Below, piece after piece: positions 18,901 through 25,672 of a stretch of 64,000 bases of DNA (the stretch's first letter is position 1; the number at the start of each line of letters is the position of its first letter). Below the pieces are notes generated by a model. That model was given only the letters and a program-made list of their open reading frames with translations. It was not told where the DNA came from and did no database searches. Source of the DNA: Desulfobulbaceae bacterium (GTDB lineage: Bacteria; Desulfobacterota; Desulfobulbia; Desulfobulbales; SURF-16); NCBI GenBank assembly GCA_020444175.1, contig JAHLLM010000008.1, positions 91,330 to 155,329 of the forward strand, read 5' to 3'. Position numbers and translations under genes: made by a program.

Positions 18901-19037
18901 CGTCAACTCTTCTTGTCCTGCTGGTCATCCCCTGCCTCTATCAGATTCTTGATGACTTGGGGCTGCATGAAAAGATAACTGCAGACGAAAGTGAGGAGAC
19001 CACAAAGAGTACTGCTGCTCCGGAGATGCCGATATGA
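15897..19037 (+). CDS. RND efflux pump, inner-membrane permease (AcrB/MMPL type)
   Basis: The 1046-residue pump has the duplicated RND layout: a first transmembrane helix (10-28), a periplasmic porter domain, helices around 330-470, one near 530, a second porter domain, and helices around 865-1030. The proton-relay pair is present as LLMDDAIVIAENI, with the second-half partner motif GIVVNDSILLVLFLK. Length and order are those of proton-driven tripartite exporters. The substrate cannot be predicted. It overlaps both neighbours by four bases, so the adaptor, pump and channel are made together. Confidence 0.94.
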   Translation: MIVNFARHPTAANLLMLVFLAMGVLTLSEIRRETFPDYAPKEVRVQIPYPGATAEDVEEVVCQRVEDALDGVTFVKEIRSEAREGLALVTAEMDDTGNFQVFMDDVDKEINAISDFPEQVEEPMITEVGKTDPVISIIVSGPMPTPDLKAYCEDLKDRMQEAGLSLIDIEGFSEHQFRIEVSDIALRRVGMSVAQLAEMIAAQNIDLPVGEVETADRDIVLRFVDQKGSIHELEKLVIKSGEKGAEVVLGDVAVIHDAFELAEEKNMVNGRRSATLHIKKTKEQDTIRIAGKVKAFVKAEQQRHPQINLAITEDNSIILIDRLQMLITNGWQGLLLVFLVLWLFFNLRIAFWVVVGLPVSFFGAFFFLPFLGLTINMMTMVGLLLALGLLMDDAIVIAENIAAHRQRGKKALAAAVDGTREVAAGVVSSFITTLCVLGPLAFISGQIGKVLKVVPMILILVLAVSLVEAFFILPAHLTHAMHSYDPKKSNRLRKKFDAFIEWMREDLVGRSVDFLLKWRYLFIGSVIGMFVLSLGLVASGKIKIKGFPEIEGDVVVARLLMPQGTPLQKSEEAVGRILAGLDEMNKEFQPVQPDGQDLVLSANVQFSKNDEAYEEGPHVATVTVDLLAAEKRTGRIDDYLAVWRQKTGPLADVISLNFSEPGFGPAGRPIEIRVRGNDLDRMKSAALEMHAWFSQFKGVLNLSDDLRPGKPELKIRLKEGATSLGVDAATIAGQLRAGFFGVTADEIQIGSESYEIDVRLQEQDRQSLADLEDFKVILPDGRQIPISALAEWEEGRGRARIARHNSMRAVTLRGDLDTRIANAKELLALFQHSFLPEFADKYPELQVTIAGETEESAETQFSMLRGLAIGLIGIFILLSFQFRSYAEPFIVMVAIPLALIGVVWGHFIMGVPISMPSLLGFSALAGIVVNDSILLVLFLKNSRVQGLSAHDAAGQASRSRFRAVLLTSATTIAGLLPLLFEKSLQAQILIPLVVAVAFGLLASTLLVLLVIPCLYQILDDLGLHEKITADESEETTKSTAAPEMPI

Positions 19038-20473
19038 AGTTTGTCTATGCTGCTTTCCAACTTTCTTCCTGTCTGCCGATCTGCAGGATGATTATTACCA
19101 TGCTTGCTCCCCTTATTCTGCTGGTCGGATGCGCTGTCGGGCCTGATTACACAGGTCCTCCAGGCCTTTCACACGATATGGCTTCCTGGGAGAACCTCCG
19201 TGAAGCAGATTTTACATCAGCGCAGCAAGACATCGGTAAATGGTGGCAATACCTGGGAGACTCGCGACTTGATTCCCTTATCAATATGGCCCTGGAGAAC
19301 AATTTCGATCTGCAGCAGGCGCGTTCCAGGGTAAGGGAAGCACGAGCGCAGCGCAAAATAGCCAAAGCTTCGGAATGGCCGTCACTGGACCTGTCCGGTT
19401 CAGCTTCCCGCAGCAAGAGCGGCGATACACCCGGTGATTCGCTCTATATTGCCGGTCTTGATGCGGCATGGGAGATTGATATTTTCGGGCGGGTCAAGCG
19501 CTCGGTTGAAGCCGCATCAGCCGACGTGGCGGCAACCGTGGAAAGGGAACGGGACGTCCAGGTGAGTCTGCTCGCTGAAGTGGCCTTGAACTTCATTGAT
19601 GTTCGTTCCTTTCAGAAAAGACTGGAACTGGCCCAAGCCAATGTTGCCCTGCAGGAGCAAACCTATAATCTCATAAAAAGCCGCATGGAGTTTGGTCTTG
19701 CCGCCGAACTCGAGTTGCGGGAGAGTGAAAGCAATCTGGCCAATACCCGGTCCCGGGTTCCTCCCCTCAAAATCGGCTTGAACCTGGCTATGCACCGGCT
19801 GGCCGTGCTTGTCGGCCGCAAACCGGGCACGCTCAATGAATTTCTGGCCGAGCCGGCTGATATCCCTGTGGCGCCTCAGGAAATTCCAGTAGGAATACCG
19901 GCTGATCTGCTGCGCAGGCGACCCGATATCAGGCAGGCCGAGCGCGAACTGGCAGCCCAGACGGCCAGAGTCGGTGTGGCAATGACAGATCTCTATCCAC
20001 GTTTCACATTCAGTGGGATATTGTCTTTCCAGGCCACCGAGACATCAAATCTGTTCACTACTCTGGCACGCAGCCTGTCTCTTGGACCGGCTTTTCAATG
20101 GAATATCTTGAGTGGAGGCAGTGTAAGAAACAACATAACGGTTCAGAATGAAAGGCAGAAACAGGCATTGCTCAATTATGAAAAAAGTGTGCTTACGGCG
20201 CTTGAAGAGACGGAAAACGCTCTGGTTGCCTATGCACGCGAGCTCGACCGCAGGGAGGAGCTGCAGCGGGCTGTTGCCGCTTCAAGGAAAGCCGTCCGGC
20301 TGGCTGAGTCCATGTACAAGGACGGGCTGCGGGATTTCAGCCACGTGCTCGATGCCCAGCGAAGTTTATTTGCCCAGGAGGATCAGCTTGCCGCCAGCAA
20401 TGCCGATGTCACCGGTAATTTGATCCGTTTATACAAGGCCCTTGGCGGTGGATGGTTCGCAGTTGAGAGATAA
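19034..20473 (+). CDS. Outer-membrane efflux lipoprotein (TolC/NodT family)
   Basis: The 479-residue protein has a lipoprotein signal with lipobox LLVGC (Cys37) and then GPDYTGPP, the usual start of NodT-type factors. Two OEP repeats of coiled helices follow (about 75-270 and 290-470; RRRPDIRQAERELAAQTARVG-type turn, key part LLRRRPDIRQAE). It forms the outer-membrane exit duct for the pump before it. The start at 19034 overlaps the pump stop; an internal ATG nearer the hydrophobic core could also be used. Confidence 0.93.
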   Translation: MKFVYAAFQLSSCLPICRMIITMLAPLILLVGCAVGPDYTGPPGLSHDMASWENLREADFTSAQQDIGKWWQYLGDSRLDSLINMALENNFDLQQARSRVREARAQRKIAKASEWPSLDLSGSASRSKSGDTPGDSLYIAGLDAAWEIDIFGRVKRSVEAASADVAATVERERDVQVSLLAEVALNFIDVRSFQKRLELAQANVALQEQTYNLIKSRMEFGLAAELELRESESNLANTRSRVPPLKIGLNLAMHRLAVLVGRKPGTLNEFLAEPADIPVAPQEIPVGIPADLLRRRPDIRQAERELAAQTARVGVAMTDLYPRFTFSGILSFQATETSNLFTTLARSLSLGPAFQWNILSGGSVRNNITVQNERQKQALLNYEKSVLTALEETENALVAYARELDRREELQRAVAASRKAVRLAESMYKDGLRDFSHVLDAQRSLFAQEDQLAASNADVTGNLIRLYKALGGGWFAVER

Positions 20474-20555
20474 CGGGCAGCAGGCTCAGGCGCCATGAAA
20501 AGCAAAATGATTTACCACTACTCTTCAGTTTGAATACATAAAAAGGATGATTCAC

Positions 20556-20936
20556 ATGATGACTTTAGATGAGTTGAAAAAACATCGAGAAATTATAAAC
20601 GAGATTGACTGGAATATGACTCCGGAAAAAGCTGTGGATATGTACCTTGAATGGGGATCAGGCTGGACGCGGGGCAATGATTTTGTCAGTGGCAATGACC
20701 AGTCGGTCTATTTTGTCCTCTTTGACTGGGAAACTCCCCCCCAGGTTACCCTGATCCGGAGAAGCATGAAAGAATCCCTGGAAATTGCCAAAATACCTGT
20801 CCCTGCTGATCTTTTCCATGAGGCATGTGCTGAAGACGGCTACAGGCCGGGAGGAACGGTGCATCGCTTAAATGATAAACTAAAACAATGGCTTGCAAAA
20901 GAAATCGGTGGGCCTCCCATTGATTTTGCAATATAA
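20556..20936 (+). CDS. Conserved hypothetical protein, DVU0772-like
   Basis: The 126-residue protein has no signal or membrane segment and is mildly acidic. Its pattern (MTLDELKKHREIINEIDW near the N terminus, YLEWGSGWTRGND, VPADLFHEAC) resembles a small family known mainly from sulfate reducers (DVU0772 type), but I recall this family only loosely. The ATG at 20556 is chosen because AAAAGG lies directly against an earlier in-frame ATG at 20547 and is better spaced for 20556. The function is unknown. It precedes an exported cupin. Confidence 0.6.
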   Translation: MMTLDELKKHREIINEIDWNMTPEKAVDMYLEWGSGWTRGNDFVSGNDQSVYFVLFDWETPPQVTLIRRSMKESLEIAKIPVPADLFHEACAEDGYRPGGTVHRLNDKLKQWLAKEIGGPPIDFAI

Positions 20937-20979
20937 TGAATGTAACTCTTCAAAAAAATAAAGAAAAAGTGAGGAAATC

Positions 20980-21369
20980 ATGAAAAAATGTATGTTGTTT
21001 TTCCTTTTGTTTATATGTGTGAGCTTGTCGGCAACTGTACAGGCAAAATCCGGCCATAACCAGGCTGCTGATCCCGAGATCACAAGTCTCACGCCATTAA
21101 TAGATTATTCGGAAAGCGGCTTTACCAAAAAAGTCATCTTCCGGGGTAAAGAGTATATGATTCTGCTCTTTGCCTTCAAACAGGGTCAGCAGCTAACACC
21201 TCATACTATTCCAATTGATGCCTTTGTTCACGTTCTTGAAGGGACTGCGACCGTGATCATAGACGGGAAAGAGTATACTGTGCAAGCAGGACACAAGATC
21301 GTGTTGCCCAAAGATCTTCCCCATGGCCTTACGGCATATGAGGATTTTAAAATGCTTCTTGTCAAGTAG
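20980..21369 (+). CDS. Exported cupin-domain protein
   Basis: The 129-residue protein has an N-terminal signal peptide (MKKCMLFFLLFICVSLSATVQA, cleavage expected after AQA at about 23) and one cupin barrel. LTPHTIPIDAFVHVLEG supplies candidate metal ligands and HKIVLPKDLPHGL the second motif. It is probably periplasmic. It lies 43 bases after the hypothetical gene and may share a transcript with it. No specific substrate can be assigned. Confidence 0.82.
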   Translation: MKKCMLFFLLFICVSLSATVQAKSGHNQAADPEITSLTPLIDYSESGFTKKVIFRGKEYMILLFAFKQGQQLTPHTIPIDAFVHVLEGTATVIIDGKEYTVQAGHKIVLPKDLPHGLTAYEDFKMLLVK

Positions 21370-21390
21370 TGATTGATTGAAAAATTATTT

Positions 21391-21540
21391 AGTTAGTGCC
21401 TGTCCACAAATGGCCATTTTGACCGATATCTTCGTCATGCTTAAAAAATTATCCTCGGAATATCATATATATGCCTCCGGTAATTTTTTGCGCTATCCTT
21501 GATCTCGAACAAAATGACCATTTGTGGACAGACACTAGCT
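21391..21540. repeat. 150-bp palindromic MITE-like element
   Basis: The 31-base ends (21391-21421 and 21510-21540) are inverted repeats with three mismatches, centred on TGTCCACAAATGG and CCATTTGTGGACA. The arms continue inward less perfectly (AAAAAATTA and TAATTTTTT). No coding capacity. It lies between two genes on the same strand and, if transcribed, would fold into one long hairpin. Its size and ends fit a miniature inverted-repeat element. Confidence 0.7.
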
Positions 21541-21559
21541 ATTTAAATTGGAGAGTCCC

Positions 21560-22048
21560 ATGAAAAAAAATTATCTTTTTGCCTGGTTGATTATTTTTTT
21601 ATTCATTTGTTTTTTATCACCCCTGCCTTTACATGCTGACGAGAAAATTGCTTTGTCCGGCGGGCAGATTATTTATGTGCCGGCATATTCACATATTTAC
21701 AGCGGCAACAATGAAAAGCCTTTTTTATTGACGGTAACATTAAGTATCAGAAATATTGACCCTGAGCATCAAATCAAAATTACCAAAATCGATTATTATG
21801 AGACGCAAGGAAAACTTTTAAAGAAATATTTAGATAAGCCTGAGATGCTAAAACCATTAGAATCATTACGTTTTGTCATACCAGAACATGATGAAAGTGG
21901 AGGGTCAGGGGCAAATTTTTTAGTTGAATGGAAATCCAAAGATACTGTTAATCCACCTATTGTTGAATCAATAATGATTGGCACCCAAAGCCAGCAAGGC
22001 GTTTCTTTCACATCGCGGGGGCAGGTAATCAATACCTCCGATAAGTAA
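21560..22048 (+). CDS. Exported DUF3124 domain protein
   Basis: The 162-residue protein starts with a signal peptide (about 1-28, ending PLHADEK). The mature part is all-beta in appearance, with the DUF3124 features IYVPAYSHIYSGN, LTVTLSIRNID and SGGSGANFLVEW. The ATG at 21560 follows GGAGAG and is preferred over an in-frame ATG 12 bases earlier. It is likely periplasmic. The domain has no established function, and the neighbours give no clue. Confidence 0.8.
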   Translation: MKKNYLFAWLIIFLFICFLSPLPLHADEKIALSGGQIIYVPAYSHIYSGNNEKPFLLTVTLSIRNIDPEHQIKITKIDYYETQGKLLKKYLDKPEMLKPLESLRFVIPEHDESGGSGANFLVEWKSKDTVNPPIVESIMIGTQSQQGVSFTSRGQVINTSDK

Positions 22049-22454
22049 TTAATTTCTTTAAAGTCTGCTCCTTTGCAGCAGAAAACACATTTGATCCCCT
22101 AGGGGTTGAACCTCAATAAGGGTTTGGTGCAGGGCACGCCTGTAGCCGAAGACAGAAATCAAAGGCAGAGTTAGTTGTCAAAGATCTGGCTGCTCACTGT
22201 TGGCAGATTCGAAAAAAAATGAGTTTTTTTCGGTAACGGGTATTTCTACTTTGATCCTTTGCATGTCTTTTGTTTATTTTGTACATTATGCCGTACATTA
22301 TATTGACACATCAATGTTGATTTTGAGGGGAATACATGTGAACTCAGCGGCTGGCCACCCAGGCTGCCTGCGTCAGCGCCGCCAGTGATTGGTTATGGCA
22401 TTTTCTTGCCAAATCTCCCTCAATTTTTCTCCCTATTTTCCTTTTTTTTAAATT
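22049..22454. other. Long leader region before adh, first half
   Basis: This is part of the 839-base gap before the alcohol dehydrogenase. I see no convincing gene here: one 62-codon frame (22200-22388) uses a TTG start without a ribosome binding site. A short CCCCTAGGGG palindrome and a small GTACATTAT repeat have no assigned role. Regulatory elements in the second half of the gap are listed separately. Confidence 0.5.
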
Positions 22455-22473
22455 ACGTGTCAATATGACCCGT
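22455..22473. promoter_or_regulatory. Upstream activator palindrome 1
   Basis: ACGTGTCAATATGACCCGT is a palindrome of the form ACGNGTCA-N3-TGACNCGT. It lies about 210 bases before the sigma54 -12 box and matches site 2 at 22590 in length, arms and spacing. Such paired sites usually bind the enhancer-binding protein of a sigma54 promoter. Confidence 0.65.
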
Positions 22474-22589
22474 AAGCTGTTTTCACTGTTTCATTCTGTC
22501 CCCTGTCCTTAAGACCCCTTTGCTGGCGTGTTTTAAACTCTTTCAACCACTCCGCTCACCGGTTCCCGTAAAATTTCCCTTGTTCCCAA

Positions 22590-22608
22590 ACGGGTCACAA
22601 TGTCCCGT
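22590..22608. promoter_or_regulatory. Upstream activator palindrome 2
   Basis: ACGGGTCACAATGTCCCGT is a 19-base palindrome (ACGGGNCA-N3-TGNCCCGT), similar to site 1. Its centre is about 75 bases before the sigma54 -12 element, a normal position for an activator site. Confidence 0.65.
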
Positions 22609-22659
22609 TGAATATAGTGTGTCTTGTGTAACTCTATGATTTTACACCATTTTGTTTGG

Positions 22660-22675
22660 TGGCACAGTGGTTGCT
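22660..22675 (+). promoter_or_regulatory. Sigma54 (-24/-12) promoter of adh
   Basis: TGGCAC-AGTGG-TTGCT is an exact match to the sigma54 consensus TGGCAC-N5-TTGCW, with GG and GC exactly 10 bases apart. Transcription should start near 22687, giving an unusually long leader of about 200 bases before the adh start. That leader contains the repeat at 22726-22845. Confidence 0.88.
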
Positions 22676-22725
22676 ATAAGCAGAGGTACGCGGTTTTTGG
22701 ATCCAAACTAAATTTATGGAAATGT

Positions 22726-22845
22726 GATGGTCTCGCATTTATGCCCATTAGGGTAAAAAGCTCAAAAGCTGACCATCCGCCAACGTAGTATCAAAGGATT
22801 ACGTACATGTCGGCGACGGTTGAGTGGGGTGTTGCGAAACCGTCA
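22726..22845. repeat. Dispersed palindromic repeat, copy 1
   Basis: The left end GATGGTCTCGCA and the right end GCGAAACCGTCA are imperfect inverted repeats. The centre contains CTGACCATCCGCCAACG and TGTCGGCGACGGTTGAG. A second copy is at 46564-46665. It falls within the predicted adh mRNA leader. It also creates a false in-frame start at 22807 for the alcohol dehydrogenase. Confidence 0.8.
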
Positions 22846-22887
22846 AATGTAGCTCAATTCATTATTTCAAAAAAAGGATGGTACATC

Positions 22888-24069
22888 ATGGCTGTTCAAG
22901 AACAAGTGTATGGATTTTTCATTCCCAGTGTGACTCTTATCGGTATCGGCGCTCATAAAGAAATTCCTGCTAAAATCAAGGCCCTCGGCGGCAACAAACC
23001 TTTTGTGGTTACTGATAAAGGTATCACCGGTGCGGGTATAACAAAACAGATCACAGATCTCCTCGATGACGCAGGTATGGAATACGTTGTCTATGACGAC
23101 ACAATTCCAAATCCCACGGACAAAAACGTTCATGATGGCGTAAAAATCTACCAGGACAACAACTGCGACAGCCTTATCACCCTGGGCGGCGGCAGCTCTC
23201 ATGACTGTGGCAAGGGAGTCGGGCTTGTCATCGCCAATGGCGGCAAGATTCATGACTATGAAGGCGTAGACAAATCAACAAACCCGATGCCTCCCTATGT
23301 TGCGGTCAATACCACCGCCGGCACCGCCTCTGAAATGACCCGTTTCTGCATCATTACAGATACAAGCCGTAAAGTTAAAATGGCCATCGTTGACTGGCGT
23401 GTAACCCCAGGTATCGCTCTTGATGACCCGCTGCTCATGATGGGTATGCCTCCAGCATTGACCGCAGCAACCGGTATGGATGCCCTGACCCATGCTGTTG
23501 AAGCCTATGTGTCAACCATTGCTACGCCAATGACTGATTCCGCGGCTGAGAAAGCCATTGAACTCATTGCCCAGCATCTCCGTCCGGCAGTAGCCAACGG
23601 CAGCGATATCGTTGCCCGCGAAGGCATGTGTTTTGCCCAGTATCTAGCCGGTATGGCGTTCAACAACGCAAGCCTTGGCCATGTTCATGCCATGGCGCAT
23701 CAGCTTGGCGGCTTTTATGACCTTCCCCATGGCGAGTGCAATGCAATCCTGCTTCCCCATGTAGAGAAATTTAACCTGATTGCCAATGTTGACCGTTTTG
23801 TAAAAATTGCAAAACTCATGGGTGAGAACGTTGAAGGACTTTCCCCGCGCGATGCTGCTGAAAAAGCACTGGAAGCCATTAAAAAGCTCTCCACCGACAT
23901 CGGTATTCCTGCGGGTCTTGTTGAGCTCGGCAAGCGTTATGGCAAGGAAGTTAAGGAAATTGATATTGATGTTATGACCGCCAATGCCCAGAAGGACGCC
24001 TGCGGTTTGACCAATCCGAGAGTTCCCAAGGATTATGACGTTGCCGCGATTTATAAGGCAGCAATGTAA
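22888..24069 (+). CDS. adh: Iron-containing alcohol dehydrogenase
   Basis: The 393-residue group III dehydrogenase interconverts ethanol (or another primary alcohol) and aldehyde with NAD(H). The nucleotide site includes LGGGSSHDCGKG. Metal-binding candidates are Asp and His in the stretch GMDALTHAVEAYVS, MAHQLGGFYDLPHGEC and the histidines therein. The ATG at 22888 follows AAAAAGGATGG; an earlier in-frame ATG (22807) lies inside a dispersed repeat and is rejected. A sigma54 promoter with two activator sites drives it. hdrCBA-flxDCBA follows, as in the ethanol-linked Adh-Hdr-Flx cluster of Desulfovibrio. Confidence 0.95.
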   Translation: MAVQEQVYGFFIPSVTLIGIGAHKEIPAKIKALGGNKPFVVTDKGITGAGITKQITDLLDDAGMEYVVYDDTIPNPTDKNVHDGVKIYQDNNCDSLITLGGGSSHDCGKGVGLVIANGGKIHDYEGVDKSTNPMPPYVAVNTTAGTASEMTRFCIITDTSRKVKMAIVDWRVTPGIALDDPLLMMGMPPALTAATGMDALTHAVEAYVSTIATPMTDSAAEKAIELIAQHLRPAVANGSDIVAREGMCFAQYLAGMAFNNASLGHVHAMAHQLGGFYDLPHGECNAILLPHVEKFNLIANVDRFVKIAKLMGENVEGLSPRDAAEKALEAIKKLSTDIGIPAGLVELGKRYGKEVKEIDIDVMTANAQKDACGLTNPRVPKDYDVAAIYKAAM

Positions 24070-24126
24070 CATGTGTTTTTTCTCATTTCTGAAAAGACAC
24101 TGACGTAAAAGCAAAACAGGTCTTTG

Positions 24127-24154
24127 GGGCGCAGGCTTGCCACGGTCTGCGCCC
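24127..24154 (+). terminator. Hairpin after adh
   Basis: GGGCGCAG and CTGCGCCC form an 8-bp GC-rich stem with a 12-base loop, followed by a pyrimidine-rich TTCCTCCTCTTATTTTCC. It may partly end the adh transcript and reduce read-through into hdrC, 62 bases on. Confidence 0.6.
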
Positions 24155-24215
24155 TTCCTCCTCTTATTTTCCATTTGAAACGCTGGATGACAGCAAAAAG
24201 GCGGCTCGTAATACA

Positions 24216-24776
24216 ATGAAAGTGATCAATATTAATTTGTCTTACAATTCTGATTTTGTCTCGCAAGTTGAAGAGGAAAGCGGTCAGAAGCTCAACCTCT
24301 GCTACCAGTGCGGAAAGTGCACGGCGGGATGCCCGTACACTGCTGAATACGATATTTCCGTCAGCCAGATCATGCGGCTTACCCAGACCGGCCAGAAGGA
24401 CAAGGTTCTTCAATCAAAATCTCTGTGGCTTTGCGCCACATGCGAATCATGCACCGCCCGCTGTCCGAACAAGATTGATGTGGCGCGCATCATGGACGTG
24501 CTTCGTCATATGGCCAGGCGTGAAGGATATACCGGCATCCGTACCGTCAAGACCTTCTGGGATTCGTTTCTTAATTCGGTAAGAAGCAATGGCAGGGTTT
24601 TCGAGGTCGGCCTGCTGGCCAATTACATTTCACACACAGGAAGATTCTGGACGGATATCGGCCTTGGCCCCAAAATTCTTCCCAAAGGGAAAATTCATTT
24701 CAAACCCGTTGAAATGAAGGGCAAAAAAGAAGTCACAAAAATTTTCATGCGTTTCAAACAGGAGTCCGCAAAATGA
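24216..24776 (+). CDS. hdrC: Heterodisulfide reductase subunit C-like protein
   Basis: The 186-residue protein has two 4Fe-4S motifs, CYQCGKCTAGCP (near 29-40) and CATCESCTARCP (near 73-84), the standard HdrC pair. It carries electrons from HdrA to the catalytic HdrB. Its stop overlaps the hdrB start (ATGA). The ribosome binding site is weak. No membrane segment is present, which fits a soluble complex. In bacteria with hdr-flx genes the physiological disulfide acceptor is thought to be a thiol protein such as DsrC, which is not in this window. Confidence 0.93.
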   Translation: MKVININLSYNSDFVSQVEEESGQKLNLCYQCGKCTAGCPYTAEYDISVSQIMRLTQTGQKDKVLQSKSLWLCATCESCTARCPNKIDVARIMDVLRHMARREGYTGIRTVKTFWDSFLNSVRSNGRVFEVGLLANYISHTGRFWTDIGLGPKILPKGKIHFKPVEMKGKKEVTKIFMRFKQESAK

Positions 24777-25672
24777 ATAAGCCTTTGAACTACGCCTATT
24801 ACCCAGGATGTTCAAGCACGGGAACGTCCCTGGAATATGATATGTCAAGCCGGGCAGTATGCGCAGCCCTGGATATTAATTTGACCGATGTGCCTGACTG
24901 GAGCTGCTGCGGTTCCACGCCGGCCCACACCGTTGATCACAGCCTGTCTTCAGCGCTGTCGGCGCGTAATCTTGATCAGGTTGCCTCAATGGGCCTTGAT
25001 TCCTGCGTCAGTCCGTGTCCAAGCTGTCTTGCCAACCTGAAAACAGCAAAACACAGAATGGAAGATGCGGGTTTCAGGGACAAGGTGAACAATCTGCTCG
25101 ACAAGCCGGCAGACACACGGGTTGAAACAAAGTCCGTGCTGCAGATATTGGTGGAAGACTACGGCATTGAAAATATCAGGAAAAAAGTGGTGAAACCCCT
25201 GACAGGACTGGTTGTTGGCGCCTATTACGGCTGTATCCTCAACCGGCCGGCCGAATTAATGCAATTTGATGACCTGGAACATCCCATGGCCATGGACAAT
25301 ATCATGGAAGCACTTGGGGCAACGGTTGTTCCCTTTCCGTTAAAAGTAGAATGCTGCGGCGCATCTTTTGGCATTCCACGCAAAGACGTGGTTATGAGGT
25401 TGTCCGGAAAACTTCTCGATACGGCGCATGGAATTGGAGCAATGGCCCTGGTTACGGCCTGTCCGCTCTGCCAGATGAATCTGGACATGCGTCAGAATCA
25501 GATTAATAAAGCCAATGGTTCGAAACATACCATGCCGATTTTTTATTTTACCCAGCTCATGGGCCTGGCCCTGGGGCTGCCGGAAAAAGAACTGGGCATA
25601 GGAAAACTCTGCGTCAGCCCCCGCAATGTACTTGATGCCATTGATGCGAATCTCAAGGAGAAGGCGGCATGA
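24773..25672 (+). CDS. hdrB: Heterodisulfide reductase subunit B-like protein
   Basis: The 299-residue protein has two CCG domains, which in methanogen HdrB bind non-cubane clusters at the disulfide-reducing site. The first has YYPGCSSTG, WSCCGSTPAH and SPCPSCLAN; the second has YYGCILNRP, ECCGASFG and TACPLCQMN. All cysteines of both motifs appear present, so it should be catalytically competent. It is coupled by four-base overlaps to hdrC and hdrA. Confidence 0.94.
   Translation: MNKPLNYAYYPGCSSTGTSLEYDMSSRAVCAALDINLTDVPDWSCCGSTPAHTVDHSLSSALSARNLDQVASMGLDSCVSPCPSCLANLKTAKHRMEDAGFRDKVNNLLDKPADTRVETKSVLQILVEDYGIENIRKKVVKPLTGLVVGAYYGCILNRPAELMQFDDLEHPMAMDNIMEALGATVVPFPLKVECCGASFGIPRKDVVMRLSGKLLDTAHGIGAMALVTACPLCQMNLDMRQNQINKANGSKHTMPIFYFTQLMGLALGLPEKELGIGKLCVSPRNVLDAIDANLKEKAA

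Noticed and set aside
22200..22388. 62-codon frame in the adh upstream gap
   Set aside because: TTG start without a ribosome binding site, ends in low-quality sequence; a chance frame is more likely.
22807..22887. N-terminal extension of the alcohol dehydrogenase
   Set aside because: The extra 27 residues are encoded by a dispersed repeat also found at 46564, and the ATG at 22888 has a good ribosome binding site and the family N terminus.
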